A stretch of 64,000 nucleotides of DNA from Betaproteobacteria bacterium (GTDB lineage: Bacteria > Pseudomonadota > Gammaproteobacteria > Burkholderiales > Burkholderiaceae_C), in the NCBI GenBank assembly GCA_013289985.1, contig JABCYW010000002.1:62001-126000 (forward strand), written 5' to 3'. A model generated the notes under the pieces. The model saw nothing but the letters and a program-made list of their open reading frames with translations. It had not been told where the DNA came from and searched no databases. The number at the start of each line of letters is the position of its first letter. Within the stretch, counting starts at the first letter, position 1. A program made the translations under genes and the position numbers. Of this stretch, positions 1 through 8,425 are shown in pieces.

Positions 1-392
1 TGGCGTTGGTGATGCGCCTCGTGCGCGCCGAGATGCTGGAGGCGCTGCGATCGGACTACGTGAAGTTCGCGCGGGCGCGCGGCCTGCCGGACCGCGTGGT
101 GAATTTCGGTCACGCCCTGCGCAACACCCTGGTGCCGGTGCTCACGATTTCCGGCCTGCAACTGGGCAGCCTCATCGCGTTCTCGGTCATCACGGAGACG
201 GTGTTCGCGTGGCCCGGCATGGGCAGCCTGTTCATCCAGGCGGTGCAGTTCCCCGACGTGCCCGTGATGGCCGCCTACCTGTGCCTGATCGCGCTGGTGT
301 TCGTCCTCATCAACCTGGCCGTGGACCTGCTCTATGCGGTGGTCGATCCACGGCTGCGCGTGCACGCCATCGCGGGCGAGGCGCGGCGATGA
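1..392 (+). CDS. dppB: Dipeptide/oligopeptide ABC transporter permease, DppB type (5' end outside window)
   Basis: Inner-membrane permease of a peptide-type ABC importer. Only the C-terminal 129 residues are present; the reading frame is open from base 3, so the true start lies upstream of the window. The fragment holds the EAA-type coupling loop (sequence around ARARGLPDRVV to LRNTLVPVL, fragment residues about 22-48) that contacts the ATPase, followed by two hydrophobic segments and the usual short cytoplasmic tail ending in a DPRLR motif. Its stop overlaps the start of the next permease (ATGA), so translation is probably coupled. Family is clear; whether the substrate is dipeptide, oligopeptide or another small molecule such as nickel or glutathione cannot be told. 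Confidence 0.9.
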   Translation, partial: ALVMRLVRAEMLEALRSDYVKFARARGLPDRVVNFGHALRNTLVPVLTISGLQLGSLIAFSVITETVFAWPGMGSLFIQAVQFPDVPVMAAYLCLIALVFVLINLAVDLLYAVVDPRLRVHAIAGEARR

Positions 393-1351
393 GGCAGCGG
401 ACGCCGTCCACCGACGCGGTTGTCGCGGCGACCCCCGCCGCGGCCCGGCCCGTCGCGCGCTGGCTGCGCGGCGACCTCTGGTTCGATTTCACGCAATCGC
501 CGCTGGCCGTGCTCGCCGCCTTCGTCGCGCTGCTGTGCGTGGGCGGCGCGCTGTTCGCGCCGTGGCTCGCGCCGCATGATCCGTTCGACCTCGCCACGCT
601 GGACCTGGCCGACTCGCACCTGCCTCCCGCGTGGCTGGCGGACGGCCGTGCCGCCTATCCGCTGGGCACCGACGACCAGGGCCGCGACATCCTGTCGGCG
701 CTGCTTTACGGCACCCGCATCTCCCTGATGGTGGGCCTCGGCGCCGTGACGCTGTCGGTGCTCGTCGGCGTCACCACCGGCCTGGTGGCCGGCTTCGTCG
801 GCGGCGCGGTGGACGCGGTGCTGATGCGCACGTGCGACGTCATGCTGTCGTTCCCGCCCATCCTCATCGCCTTGCTCGTCGACGGCGTGGGACGCCTGCT
901 GTTCCCGCACGCCCGCGACCTGCTGGCGTTCGCGGTGCTCATCTTCGCGCTGTCGGTCACCGACTGCGTGCGCTACGCCCGCACGGTGCGCGGCTCGACG
1001 CTGGTGGAGCGCCACAAGGAGTACGTGCAGGCCGCGCGCCTCGTGGGCATCTCGCGCGGCCGGCTGCTGCGCCGCCACGTGCTGCCCAACGTCCTGGGGC
1101 CGGTGCTGGTGCTGGCCACGATCCAGCTGGGGCAGGCCATCGTGGCCGAGGCGACGCTGTCGTTCCTTGGCGTGGGGGTGCCGCCCACCAACCCGTCGCT
1201 GGGCACGCTCATCCGCATCGGCAACGACTTCCTCTACGCCGGCGAATGGTGGATCACCGTCTTTCCCGGCGTCGCGCTGGTGCTCATCGCGATGAGCGTG
1301 AACCTGCTGGGCGACTGGCTGCGCGACGCGCTCAATCCGAGGCTTCGATGA
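389..1351 (+). CDS. dppC: Dipeptide/oligopeptide ABC transporter permease, DppC type
   Basis: Second inner-membrane permease of the importer, 320 residues. ATG at 389 overlaps the dppB stop by four bases. An N-terminal hydrophobic anchor (about residues 37-58) is followed by the OppC-type periplasmic loop with a LGTDDQGRD motif (about residue 90), further membrane segments, and the EAA coupling loop near residues 211-239 (YVQAARLVGISRG). The protein ends in a DALNPRLR tail as usual for DppC/OppC. A longer upstream reading frame exists but only overlaps dppB. It pairs with the dppB product, and the two ATPases are encoded directly downstream. Confidence 0.93.
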   Translation: MRQRTPSTDAVVAATPAAARPVARWLRGDLWFDFTQSPLAVLAAFVALLCVGGALFAPWLAPHDPFDLATLDLADSHLPPAWLADGRAAYPLGTDDQGRDILSALLYGTRISLMVGLGAVTLSVLVGVTTGLVAGFVGGAVDAVLMRTCDVMLSFPPILIALLVDGVGRLLFPHARDLLAFAVLIFALSVTDCVRYARTVRGSTLVERHKEYVQAARLVGISRGRLLRRHVLPNVLGPVLVLATIQLGQAIVAEATLSFLGVGVPPTNPSLGTLIRIGNDFLYAGEWWITVFPGVALVLIAMSVNLLGDWLRDALNPRLR

Positions 1352-2331
1352 GCGGCCCATTGCTCGACGTGCGCGACCTGGGTGTCGAATTCCCGACGCG
1401 CCACGGCATGCTGCGCGCGCTCGACGGCGTGAGCTTCGACATCGCGGCGGGCGAGATCCTGGGGTTGGTCGGGGAGTCGGGTGCCGGCAAGTCGCTGACG
1501 GGCGCCGCGATCATCGGCCTGCTCGAGCCGCCGGGACGCGTGTGCCGCGGCCAGGTATTGCTGGAGGGCCAGCGCATCGACGACCTGCCGCGCGAGGCGA
1601 TGCGGCGATTGCGGGGACGCCGCATCGGCGCGATCTTCCAGGATCCGTTGACGTCGCTGGATCCGCTGTACACGGTCGGCCACCAGCTGGTGGAGACCCT
1701 GCGCGCGCACCTGCCCCTGGGCGCGGCGCAGGCGCGCGAGCGGGCGGTCGAGCTGCTGCGCCAGACCGGCGTTCCGGCGCCCGCGGCGCGGTTCGGCCAG
1801 TATCCGCACGAGCTGTCCGGCGGCTTGCGCCAGCGCGTGGTGATCGCGCTCGCGCTGGCCGCGGAGCCCGCGCTCGTCATCGCCGACGAGCCGACCACGG
1901 CGCTCGACGTGGCGGTGCAGGCGCAGATCCTGCGCTTGCTGCGCGAGGTGACGCAGGCCCGCGGGGCCGCGGTGATGCTCATCACGCACGACATGGGCGT
2001 GGTTGCGGAGACCTGCGATCGCGTCGCGGTGATGTACGCGGGCCGCGTGGTGGAGATCGGGCCCGTGGACGAGGTCATCCGCCGGCCGGCGCATCCCTAC
2101 ACGGCCGGGCTGATGGCCTCGGTGCCGTCGCTGCACGACGCGCGCGGCCGCCTCGCGCAGATCAAGGGCGCGCTGCCGCGCCTGGGCGAGATCCCGTCCG
2201 GCTGCGCCTTCCACCCGCGCTGCCCCAAGGCGAGCCCGCGCTGCAGCGACGAACGCCCGGAGCTCGCGCTGGTGCAACGCACGCGCGCCGCCTGCTGGTG
2301 GCCCATCGCAGAGAGTCCGGTCGCGCCGTGA
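1348..2331 (+). CDS. dppD: Peptide ABC transporter ATP-binding protein, DppD type
   Basis: Cytoplasmic ATPase, 327 residues, starting at ATG 1348 which overlaps the dppC stop (ATGA). Walker A GESGAGKS lies near residues 41-48, the ABC signature LSGGLRQRV near 156-164 and Walker B VIADEPTTALD near 178. The C-terminal oligopeptide-transporter extension carries GCAFHPRCP with further cysteines (about residues 285-300), typical of DppD/OppD and in some members an iron-sulfur site. It would heterodimerise with the DppF-type ATPase encoded next. The four-base overlap indicates one transcript. Substrate specificity depends on a binding protein gene that is not in this window. Confidence 0.93.
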   Translation: MSGPLLDVRDLGVEFPTRHGMLRALDGVSFDIAAGEILGLVGESGAGKSLTGAAIIGLLEPPGRVCRGQVLLEGQRIDDLPREAMRRLRGRRIGAIFQDPLTSLDPLYTVGHQLVETLRAHLPLGAAQARERAVELLRQTGVPAPAARFGQYPHELSGGLRQRVVIALALAAEPALVIADEPTTALDVAVQAQILRLLREVTQARGAAVMLITHDMGVVAETCDRVAVMYAGRVVEIGPVDEVIRRPAHPYTAGLMASVPSLHDARGRLAQIKGALPRLGEIPSGCAFHPRCPKASPRCSDERPELALVQRTRAACWWPIAESPVAP

Positions 2332-3365
2332 CGTCCGCCGATGCACCGATCGAACGGCCCGCGTCCGCCGCCACGCCGGTGGTGGAGGCCCGCGGCCTGG
2401 GCCGCAGCTTCGCGCTGCGCACGCCGTGGACGAGCCGGCTGGTCGATCGCGCCGCGCCGCGCCGCATCGTCGCCGTCGACGACGTGAGCTTCACGATCGC
2501 GCGCGGGCGCACGCTCGCGTTGGTGGGGGAGTCGGGCTGCGGCAAGAGCACGCTGGCGCGGCTGATGGTGGGGCTGGACGAGCCCACGCAGGGCAGTGCC
2601 TGGGTCGACGGCGTCGACGTGCAGGCCACGCTCGCGGGACCGGGGGACGCGGCGCGCGCCCTGCGCCGGCGCATGCAGATGGTGTTCCAGGATCCGTACG
2701 CCAGCCTCAACCCGCGCTGGCGCATCGGCGACATCGTCGCCGAGCCGCTCCTGGAGCAGGGCCTGATCCTGCCGGCCCAGGCGCCCGCGCGCGTGGACGC
2801 GCTGCTGGCCTCGGTGGGTCTCGAAGGCCTGGACACGCGCAGGTTCCCGCACCAGTTCTCCGGCGGCCAGCGCCAGCGCATCTCGCTCGCGCGCGCCATC
2901 GCCACCAGCCCGGAATTCCTGGTCTGCGACGAGCCGACGTCGTCGCTCGACGTCTCGGTGCAGGCCCAGGTGCTCAACCTGCTCGTGGACCTGCAGCGCG
3001 AGCGCGCGTTGACCTGCCTGTTCATCTCGCACAACCTGGTGGTGGTGCGCTACGTGGCCGACGAGGTGGGCGTGATGTACCTGGGCCGCCTGGTGGAGCT
3101 CGCTCCGCGCGACGACCTGTTCGCCACGCCGCGCCACCCGTACACGCGCATGCTGCTGGCCGCGGTGCCCGACCTGAAAGGACGGGGGCGCGAGCGCGTG
3201 CCGGTGCTCGGCGAGGTGCCGGATCCGCTGTTGCCGCCGTCGGGCTGCGCGTTCCATCCGCGCTGTCCGAACGCGAACGAACGCTGTCGCGTGGAGCGGC
3301 CGGCGCTGCGGCCTTCGGGCGCGGTGCGGGTGGCTTGCCACGCCGTCGAGGAAGGGCGCCTCTAG
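2328..3365 (+). CDS. dppF: Peptide ABC transporter ATP-binding protein, DppF type
   Basis: Second ATPase of the importer, 345 residues. The GTG at 2328 overlaps the dppD stop (GTGA) and gives a normal-length protein. Walker A GESGCGKST lies near residues 68-76, the signature FSGGQRQRIS near 177-185, Walker B LVCDEPTSSLD near 196-206, and the C-terminal SGCAFHPRCP extension near 304. The N-terminus has a slightly long lead before the ABC core, including a LRTPWTSRLVDR stretch that in DppF-like proteins separates the first strands. The 3' end overlaps the convergent lptM gene by four bases, so the two transcripts must run into each other. Confidence 0.92.
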   Translation: MTSADAPIERPASAATPVVEARGLGRSFALRTPWTSRLVDRAAPRRIVAVDDVSFTIARGRTLALVGESGCGKSTLARLMVGLDEPTQGSAWVDGVDVQATLAGPGDAARALRRRMQMVFQDPYASLNPRWRIGDIVAEPLLEQGLILPAQAPARVDALLASVGLEGLDTRRFPHQFSGGQRQRISLARAIATSPEFLVCDEPTSSLDVSVQAQVLNLLVDLQRERALTCLFISHNLVVVRYVADEVGVMYLGRLVELAPRDDLFATPRHPYTRMLLAAVPDLKGRGRERVPVLGEVPDPLLPPSGCAFHPRCPNANERCRVERPALRPSGAVRVACHAVEEGRL

Positions 3366-3562
3366 CGCGCCGGCGCCGAGGCGGCGGGGGCGCTCGCGGC
3401 GCTGGCGGCCGGCTGGGCGGCGGGGCCCGCCGTCCCGGGCAGGTAGAGCGGGCCCTTCTGGCCGCATCCTGCCAGCGCCAGGACGAGCGCGCACGCACGC
3501 AAGACTGCACGCGGCGCAGGGCCGCGATGCCCCGCTAAACTCGATCCCTGGCTTTCATTCAT
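3362..3562 (-). CDS. lptM: LPS translocon maturation chaperone LptM-like lipopeptide
   Basis: Small lipoprotein of 66 residues. A hydrophobic stretch ends in the lipobox LALAGC, immediately followed by the family hallmark CGQKGPLYLP (residues about 33-42); the remaining mature tail is Ala/Ser/Pro-rich and low complexity. Members of this family (LptM, formerly YifL) sit in the outer membrane and assist oxidative maturation of the LptDE translocon. ATG 3562 gives a sensible signal sequence. It is divergent from cyaY with only 19 bases between start codons, the usual arrangement in Betaproteobacteria. There the next gene downstream is normally lysA; here it is replaced by the convergent dpp operon. 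Confidence 0.85.
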   Translation of the reverse strand: MNESQGSSLAGHRGPAPRAVLRACALVLALAGCGQKGPLYLPGTAGPAAQPAASAASAPAASAPAR

Positions 3563-3581
3563 CTCACGGATTCTATCGACC

Positions 3582-3929
3582 ATGTCGACCCCGACGCTGC
3601 ACGACACCGAATACCAGGCCGCGGCCGAGCGCCTGCTGGCCGCGATCGAGCGCCAGTGCGACGACTGGCTGCAGCAGGGCGTCATCGACATCGACACGAA
3701 CCGCTCCGGCGGCCTCGTGGAGCTGGAGTTCCCGGGCGGCAGCAAGATCGTGGTCAACAAGCAGCCGCCGCTGCACGAGATCTGGCTCGCCGCGCGCAAC
3801 GGTGGCTTCCACTTCAGGTTCGCCGACGGCGCCTGGCGCGACACGCGCGACGGCGTGGAGTTCTTTGCGCGCCTGTCGGAAGAGGCGAGCCGCCAGGGCG
3901 GCAAGGCGCTGAGCTTCTTCGCGGCCTGA
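3582..3929 (+). CDS. cyaY: Iron-sulfur cluster assembly protein CyaY (bacterial frataxin)
   Basis: Cytoplasmic frataxin homologue of 115 residues, the normal size for the family. Frataxins bind iron through acidic residues of the first helix and modulate cysteine desulfurase IscS during Fe-S cluster assembly. The acidic N-terminal helix, the GGLVELEFPGGSKIVVNKQ strand region (about residues 43-61) and the conserved LHEIWLAAR segment (about 64-72) match the fold. Start ATG 3582 is the only good one. It is divergent from lptM; a TAAACT box about 40 bases upstream could be its -10 element, but this overlaps lptM coding sequence and is only a guess. The next gene begins two bases after the stop. 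Confidence 0.93.
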   Translation: MSTPTLHDTEYQAAAERLLAAIERQCDDWLQQGVIDIDTNRSGGLVELEFPGGSKIVVNKQPPLHEIWLAARNGGFHFRFADGAWRDTRDGVEFFARLSEEASRQGGKALSFFAA

Positions 3930-3930
3930 A

Positions 3931-4701
3931 GTGGCCACCATCCTCGTCCCGCTGCCTCGGCGCGACTTCGATCCGACCGAGGCCGGCGTGCCGTGGCGCG
4001 TGCTCACCGAGGCCGGCCATGCGTTCGTGTTCGCCACGCCCGACGCCGCCCCGGCGCAGGCCGACCCGCGCATGTTGAAGGGCAGCGACCTGGGCCTCCT
4101 CGCGGCCATGCTGCGGGCGCAGTCCAACGCCGTGGCCGACCACGACCGCATGGCGCAGTCGGCGGCGTATCGCTCGCCGATCGCCTGGTCGACCATCGCC
4201 GGGGGCCTGGCCGCCGGCCGTTTCGACGCGCTGCTGCTGCCGGGCGGCCACGCGCCGGGCATGCGCGAGTACCTCGAGTCGGCGGAGCTGCAATCGGCCG
4301 TCGCCACCTTCTTCGAGCGCGACCTGCCGGTGGCCGCCATCTGCCACGGCACCGTGCTCGCGGCGCGCTCGCGCGTGGCACGCGGGGAGGGCGCGGGCCG
4401 CAGCGTGCTGTACGGGCGCCGCACCACGGGCCTCACGCGCCAGCTCGAGATGCTGGCCTGGCGGCTCACGCGCCGTCGGCTGGGCGACTACTACCGCACC
4501 TACCCGCAGACGGTGCAGGACGAGGTGGCCGCGGCGCTGCGCTCGACCAGGGACTTCCTGGCGGGGCCGCCCGCGCTGCTGCGCGATTCGGATCGCCTGC
4601 GGCGCGTGGGCTTCACCGTGCGCGACGGACGCTATCTCTCCGCGCGCTGGCCCGGCGACGCCCACCGCTTCGCGCACGAGCTGGCGGGCATGCTGGCCTA
4701 G
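3931..4701 (+). CDS. DJ-1/PfpI-like type 1 glutamine amidotransferase-domain protein
   Basis: 256-residue cytoplasmic protein of the DJ-1/ThiJ/PfpI superfamily. It contains the nucleophile-elbow motif AICHGT with Cys at about residue 137 and an upstream GGHAPGM loop (about residues 106-112), both typical of Hsp31/YhbO-like members, which have been assigned glyoxalase, chaperone or deglycase-like roles. The C-terminal part has the FLAGPPALLRDSD and RDGRYLSARWPGDAH segments seen in a widespread uncharacterised subgroup. The GTG start at 3931 follows the cyaY stop by one base, so the gene is probably co-transcribed with cyaY. Its 3' end overlaps the convergent mrcA stop by four bases. The exact substrate is unknown. 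Confidence 0.8.
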   Translation: MATILVPLPRRDFDPTEAGVPWRVLTEAGHAFVFATPDAAPAQADPRMLKGSDLGLLAAMLRAQSNAVADHDRMAQSAAYRSPIAWSTIAGGLAAGRFDALLLPGGHAPGMREYLESAELQSAVATFFERDLPVAAICHGTVLAARSRVARGEGAGRSVLYGRRTTGLTRQLEMLAWRLTRRRLGDYYRTYPQTVQDEVAAALRSTRDFLAGPPALLRDSDRLRRVGFTVRDGRYLSARWPGDAHRFAHELAGMLA

Positions 4702-7088
4702 TTCCCTGTCTTGAAGAGGTCGAGGATGCTCTTCTTCTCGTCGTCGGTGGACTGCTGCGGCGCCTTGTCGTCCAGGCCGAGGCCGGTCACGCCGTTGGCC
4801 GGCCCGAACTCGTCGTAGTACCACTCGCCGTTGACGTTCATCACGCCCTCGGGCGGCTCCAGGGGCGCCTGTGGCACGTCCTTCAGCGCGGTCTGCATGA
4901 ACTCGATCCACACCGGCAGCGCGAGGCCGCCGCCGGTCTCGCGGTCGCCCAGCTTGCGCGGCGTGTCGTAGCCGATCCACACCACGGCCGCGAGCGAGGG
5001 CTGGAAGCCGCAGAACCAGGCGTCCATCGAATCGTTGGTGGTGCCGGTCTTGCCGTAGACGTCGGGGCGCTTGAGCACGGCCTGCGCGCGCGCCGCCGTG
5101 CCGCTGCGCGTGACCGTGTTGAGCAGCGACTCGATCATGAAGGCGTTGCGCGGCTCGATGGCGCGCATGTCGTCGGTGAACGGCTTCGGGTGTTCCTCGT
5201 GCAGCAGCTTGCCGCGCGAGTCGGTCACGCGCGTGATGAGGATCGGATTGACGCGGTAGCCGCCGGTGGCGAACACGCCGTACGCGGTGGACATCTGGAT
5301 CGGCGTGACCGAGCCCGAGCCGAGCGCCATCGTGAGGTAGGGCGGGTGCTTCTCGGGATCGAAGCCGAAGCGCGAGATCCATTGCTGCGCGTAGGCCGGA
5401 CCCACCGACTGCAGGATGCGGATCGAGACCATGTTCTTGGATTTGGCGAGCGCGGTGCGCAGCGTCATCGGTCCTTCGAACTTGCCGTCGTAGTTCTTGG
5501 GCTCCCAGGGCTGGCTGCCGGTGGTGCCGGCGTCGAAGAACAGCGGCGCGTCGTTGACCACGGTGGCGCCGTTGAAGCCTTTCTCGATCGCGCTGGAGTA
5601 GATGAAGGGCTTGAAGCTGGAGCCCGGCTGGCGCCAGGCCTGGATCACGTGGTTGAACTTGTTCTTGCCGTAGTCGAAGCCGCCCACCAGCGCGCGGATG
5701 GCGCCGGTGGAGGGCTCGGTGGCCACGAAGGCGCCTTCCACCTCGGGCTGCTGCGTCAGCGTCCAGTCGCCCTTGTCGGTCTTCATTGCGCGCACGATCG
5801 CGCCCGGGCGGATCTGCACCTTCGGGTCGGCCTTGGTCGACAGGCCCGAGGTGACCGGCTTCAGGCCGTCGCCCGTCACCGTGATGGTGTCGCCGGACTG
5901 CAGCACCGCCAGCACCTTCTTCGGCGAGGCCTCCAGCACGACCGCGGCCTTCAGGTCGTCGTTGTCGGGATGGTCGGCGAGCGCCTCGGCAATTCGCGCG
6001 TCGAGCGCCTTCGGGTCGGCCGGAAGGTCGACATAACCCTCCGGGCCCCTGAATTGCTGCCGGCGCTCGAAGTCCATGATCCCGCGCCTGAGAGCGTGGT
6101 ACGCAGACAACTGGTCGGTGGAAGAGACCGTCAGCGTCACGTTCAGCCCGCGCGTATAGGCCTCGTCGCCGTATTGCGCAAAGACGAGCTGGCGGGCCAT
6201 CTCGGCCACGTATTCCGCGTGGATCGGCGACTCGCTCGGCGCCCGGTATATCAAGACCTGGGCGTGCGCAGCCTTGCGCTCGTCCTCGGTGATGAAGCCG
6301 TTCTCGAACATTCGATCGATGATGTACTGCTGGCGCTGCGTCGCGCGCCGCGGGTTCGCGATCGGGTTGTAGCTGGAAGGCGCCTTGGGCAGCCCCGCCA
6401 GCATCGCCGCTTCGCCGATCGTGATGTCCTTGAGCGGTTTGCCGAAATAGATTTCGCTGGCCGAGGCGAAGCCGTACGCCCGCTGACCCAGATAAATCTG
6501 GTTCATGTACAGCTCCAGAATCTGGTCCTTGCTCAATTGCGACTCGATGCGCAGCGCCAGCAAAATCTCGTACAGCTTGCGGGTAAACGTCTTTTCGGTG
6601 GACAGGTAGAAGTTGCGGGCCACCTGCATCGTGATGGTGGAGGCCCCCTGGCTGCGGGCCTCGCCCACGTTGGCCAGGCCGGCACGGATGACGCCGAGGT
6701 AGTCGACGCCCCCGTGGTGATAGAAACGCGCGTCCTCGATGGCCAGTACGGCGTCGCGCATCACTTTGGGGATCTGGGCGATCGGGACGAACTGTCTCCT
6801 TTCCTCACCATATTCCCCGAGAAGGACGCCGTCAGAAGAAAAAACCCGTAACGGTAATTTCGGGCGGTAATCGGTCAGGGCGCTCAGCTCGGGCATCTTG
6901 GGATACGCGACAGCCAGTCCGATCGCCACGCAGATTGCAACACCGAGTAACAGCGCCAACAGCGCGCCGACAAATGTCAAAAGGGCGCGCAGCACGTGCC
7001 GCCAGGCCCGCGCCGCCCAGTGGGCAGAGGAGCCGCCACGGGGCGCCGAGGCTGGAAGTTTCGCGGGCGTGCGGTCTGGATCGCTCAT
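4698..7088 (-). CDS. mrcA: Penicillin-binding protein 1A, bifunctional glycosyltransferase/transpeptidase
   Basis: Class A PBP of 796 residues that polymerises lipid II and cross-links peptidoglycan in the periplasm. A short cytoplasmic tail precedes one membrane anchor (about residues 35-60). The GT51 domain shows the EDARFYHHGGVD motif (catalytic Glu near residue 98), GASTITMQ and the RKLYEILLAL region. An OB-like insertion links to the transpeptidase domain with the SxxK box GSSFKP (about 486-491), the SKN box in LAKSKNMVS, and the KTGTTND box near residue 677. All catalytic boxes are intact. It is divergent from pilM, the standard Gram-negative arrangement. A perfect TATAAT on the minus strand lies 27 bases upstream of the start. 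Confidence 0.95.
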   Translation of the reverse strand: MSDPDRTPAKLPASAPRGGSSAHWAARAWRHVLRALLTFVGALLALLLGVAICVAIGLAVAYPKMPELSALTDYRPKLPLRVFSSDGVLLGEYGEERRQFVPIAQIPKVMRDAVLAIEDARFYHHGGVDYLGVIRAGLANVGEARSQGASTITMQVARNFYLSTEKTFTRKLYEILLALRIESQLSKDQILELYMNQIYLGQRAYGFASASEIYFGKPLKDITIGEAAMLAGLPKAPSSYNPIANPRRATQRQQYIIDRMFENGFITEDERKAAHAQVLIYRAPSESPIHAEYVAEMARQLVFAQYGDEAYTRGLNVTLTVSSTDQLSAYHALRRGIMDFERRQQFRGPEGYVDLPADPKALDARIAEALADHPDNDDLKAAVVLEASPKKVLAVLQSGDTITVTGDGLKPVTSGLSTKADPKVQIRPGAIVRAMKTDKGDWTLTQQPEVEGAFVATEPSTGAIRALVGGFDYGKNKFNHVIQAWRQPGSSFKPFIYSSAIEKGFNGATVVNDAPLFFDAGTTGSQPWEPKNYDGKFEGPMTLRTALAKSKNMVSIRILQSVGPAYAQQWISRFGFDPEKHPPYLTMALGSGSVTPIQMSTAYGVFATGGYRVNPILITRVTDSRGKLLHEEHPKPFTDDMRAIEPRNAFMIESLLNTVTRSGTAARAQAVLKRPDVYGKTGTTNDSMDAWFCGFQPSLAAVVWIGYDTPRKLGDRETGGGLALPVWIEFMQTALKDVPQAPLEPPEGVMNVNGEWYYDEFGPANGVTGLGLDDKAPQQSTDDEKKSILDLFKTGN

Positions 7089-7114
7089 GAATGTAGGCCG
7101 GGATGTAAGCGCTG

Positions 7115-7120
7115 ATTATA
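7115..7120 (-). promoter_or_regulatory. Candidate -10 box of the mrcA promoter
   Basis: Read on the minus strand this is a consensus TATAAT, 27-32 bases upstream of the mrcA start codon, which would give a leader of about 20 bases. The best -35 partner at 16-17 bases spacing is only a weak TTAAGG-like hexamer. Position and perfect -10 match support the call; no transcription data are available. Confidence 0.45.
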
Positions 7121-7260
7121 GAAACCGACAAGTCTCCCTTAAGCAGCTTGCGGTGCGGTCGAAGTCCCGGGAATCGCGGATATGCCAGTGTCGACGCAGA
7201 TTCACCACTTCTTATGGTGACCAAATGCTTTGAAAATGCGGGCATTCCCGCACACTAACT

Positions 7261-7290
7261 TTGTTTTCCTGTCGTTCTTGCTGATAGGAT
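7261..7290 (+). promoter_or_regulatory. Candidate sigma70-type promoter of the pil operon
   Basis: TTGTTT at 7261-7266 and TAGGAT at 7285-7290 are separated by 18 bases, giving predicted transcription about 50 bases before the pilM GTG. Four of six -35 and four of six -10 positions match consensus. No sigma54-type TGGCAC/TTGC element was seen here. Assignment rests only on position and similarity. Confidence 0.3.
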
Positions 7291-7345
7291 TGCCGCAAAA
7301 TATCAACCCGGCGCTCACATTCGAGCGCTGTCGGAGCATGTCCTC

Positions 7346-8425
7346 GTGTCAATTCTCGACAGCATTTTCGGCCGCAAGCATCCGCCCATGATCGGGCTGG
7401 ATGTGAGCTCGTCCAGCGCCAAGCTGGTTGAGCTCGGCCAAACTCCCTCCGGCGACCTGGTACTCGAGCGTTTCGCGAGCGAACCCTTCGAGAAGGGCTG
7501 GATCGCCGACGGCCAGATCGAGAAATTCGACGAAGTCGCCGACGCCGTGCGCCGCCTGGTCGCCAAGAGCGGCGCCAAGACCCGCGACGTCGTCATGGCG
7601 ATGCCGCAGTCGGCCGTGATCACCAAGCGCATCGTGCTGCCTGCCGGGCTGCGCGAGACCGAGATGGAGATCCAGGTCGAGTCGGAAGCTCATCAGTACA
7701 TCCCGTTCTCGCTGGACGAGGTCAGCCTCGACTTTTGTGTCATCGGGCCGAGCCAAAGTTCCACCGGCGACGTCGACGTGCTCATCGCCGCGTCGCGCAA
7801 GGACCGCGTTCAGGATCGCCAGGGCCTGGCCGAAGCGGCCGGGCTGAAACCGGTCGTGCTCGACATCGAGTCGCACGCCTCGCGCCTGGCCATGGGCCGC
7901 GTCATCTCCAGCCTGCCCGAGCAGGGCAAGGACATGCTTGTCGCGCTGTTCGAGATCGGCGCCGACACGGCCGGCCTGAAGGTGCTGCGCGACGACGAAA
8001 TGCTCTACGACCGCGACCAGACGTTCGGCGGCGCCCAGCTCACGCAGCTCATCTCGCGCCAGTACGGCTTCTCGTTCGAGGAAGCCGAGCAGAAGAAGCT
8101 GGCCGGCGACCTGCCCGAAGATTTCGAGTCCACGCTGCTGATGCCCTTCGTCGACAGCCTGGCCCACGAGATCGGCCGTGCGCTGCAGTAATGCTTCACC
8201 AGAACGCCGCACCACAAGGTCGACTACGTGATGCTCGCCGGCGGCACCGCGTCGCTGTCGGGGCTGCGCGAGCGCGTCAAGGAGGTCACCGGCTTCGCCT
8301 GCCGCGTCGTCAATCCGTTCGAAAACATGAAATTGGGAAGCGCCGTGCGTGAAGGCAAGCTGCGGCGCGAGGCGCCGTCGTACCTGACCGCATGTGGGCT
8401 GGCGATGCGGAGGTTCGTGCAGTGA
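7346..8425 (+). pseudogene. pilM: Type IV pilus assembly protein PilM, interrupted by an in-frame TAA
   Basis: PilM is the cytoplasmic actin-like protein that binds the N-terminus of PilN and couples the pilus alignment complex to the motor. From GTG 7346 (typical start LDSIFGRKHPPMIGLDVSSSSAKLVEL-like) the frame runs 281 codons and stops at TAA 8189-8191 after EIGRALQ. The same frame then continues without frameshift through PHHKVDYVMLAGGTASLSG to a stop at 8423-8425, which exactly restores the usual length of about 359 codons. The codon hit is one where homologues carry Phe or Tyr, so a single TAC/TAT to TAA change explains it. The truncated product would lack the adenosine-motif region (AGGTASLSG) and the C-terminal helix. 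Reinitiation at GTG 8228 or ATG 8231, read-through, or a base-call error remain possible. The stop of the full frame overlaps pilN (GTGA). Confidence 0.85.

Larger units (their letters stand above)
7089..7345. other. Divergent intergenic region mrcA/pilM
   Basis: This 257-base region carries the outward promoters of mrcA and the pil operon. Visible features are the minus-strand TATAAT at 7115-7120, a short hairpin with a 6-bp stem (TGCGGG, loop CATT, CCCGCA) near 7239-7254, and a plus-strand pair TTGTTT and TAGGAT (7261-7290). No open frame with family resemblance and no repeat family member was seen. Confidence 0.5.

Noticed and set aside
3993-6851. A 952-codon plus-strand frame across mrcA
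   Set aside because: It is the mirror of the mrcA coding sequence with skewed composition; mrcA on the minus strand has all catalytic motifs.
8191-8352. Restart ORF at the ATG overlapping the pilM stop (TAATG)
   Set aside because: That ATG is in a different frame and its translation (MLHQNAAPQGRLRD) has no PilM similarity.
7346-8425. Frameshift as explanation for the split pilM
   Set aside because: The sequence after the TAA continues in the identical frame (8192 onward), so a nonsense change, not an insertion or deletion, explains the split.
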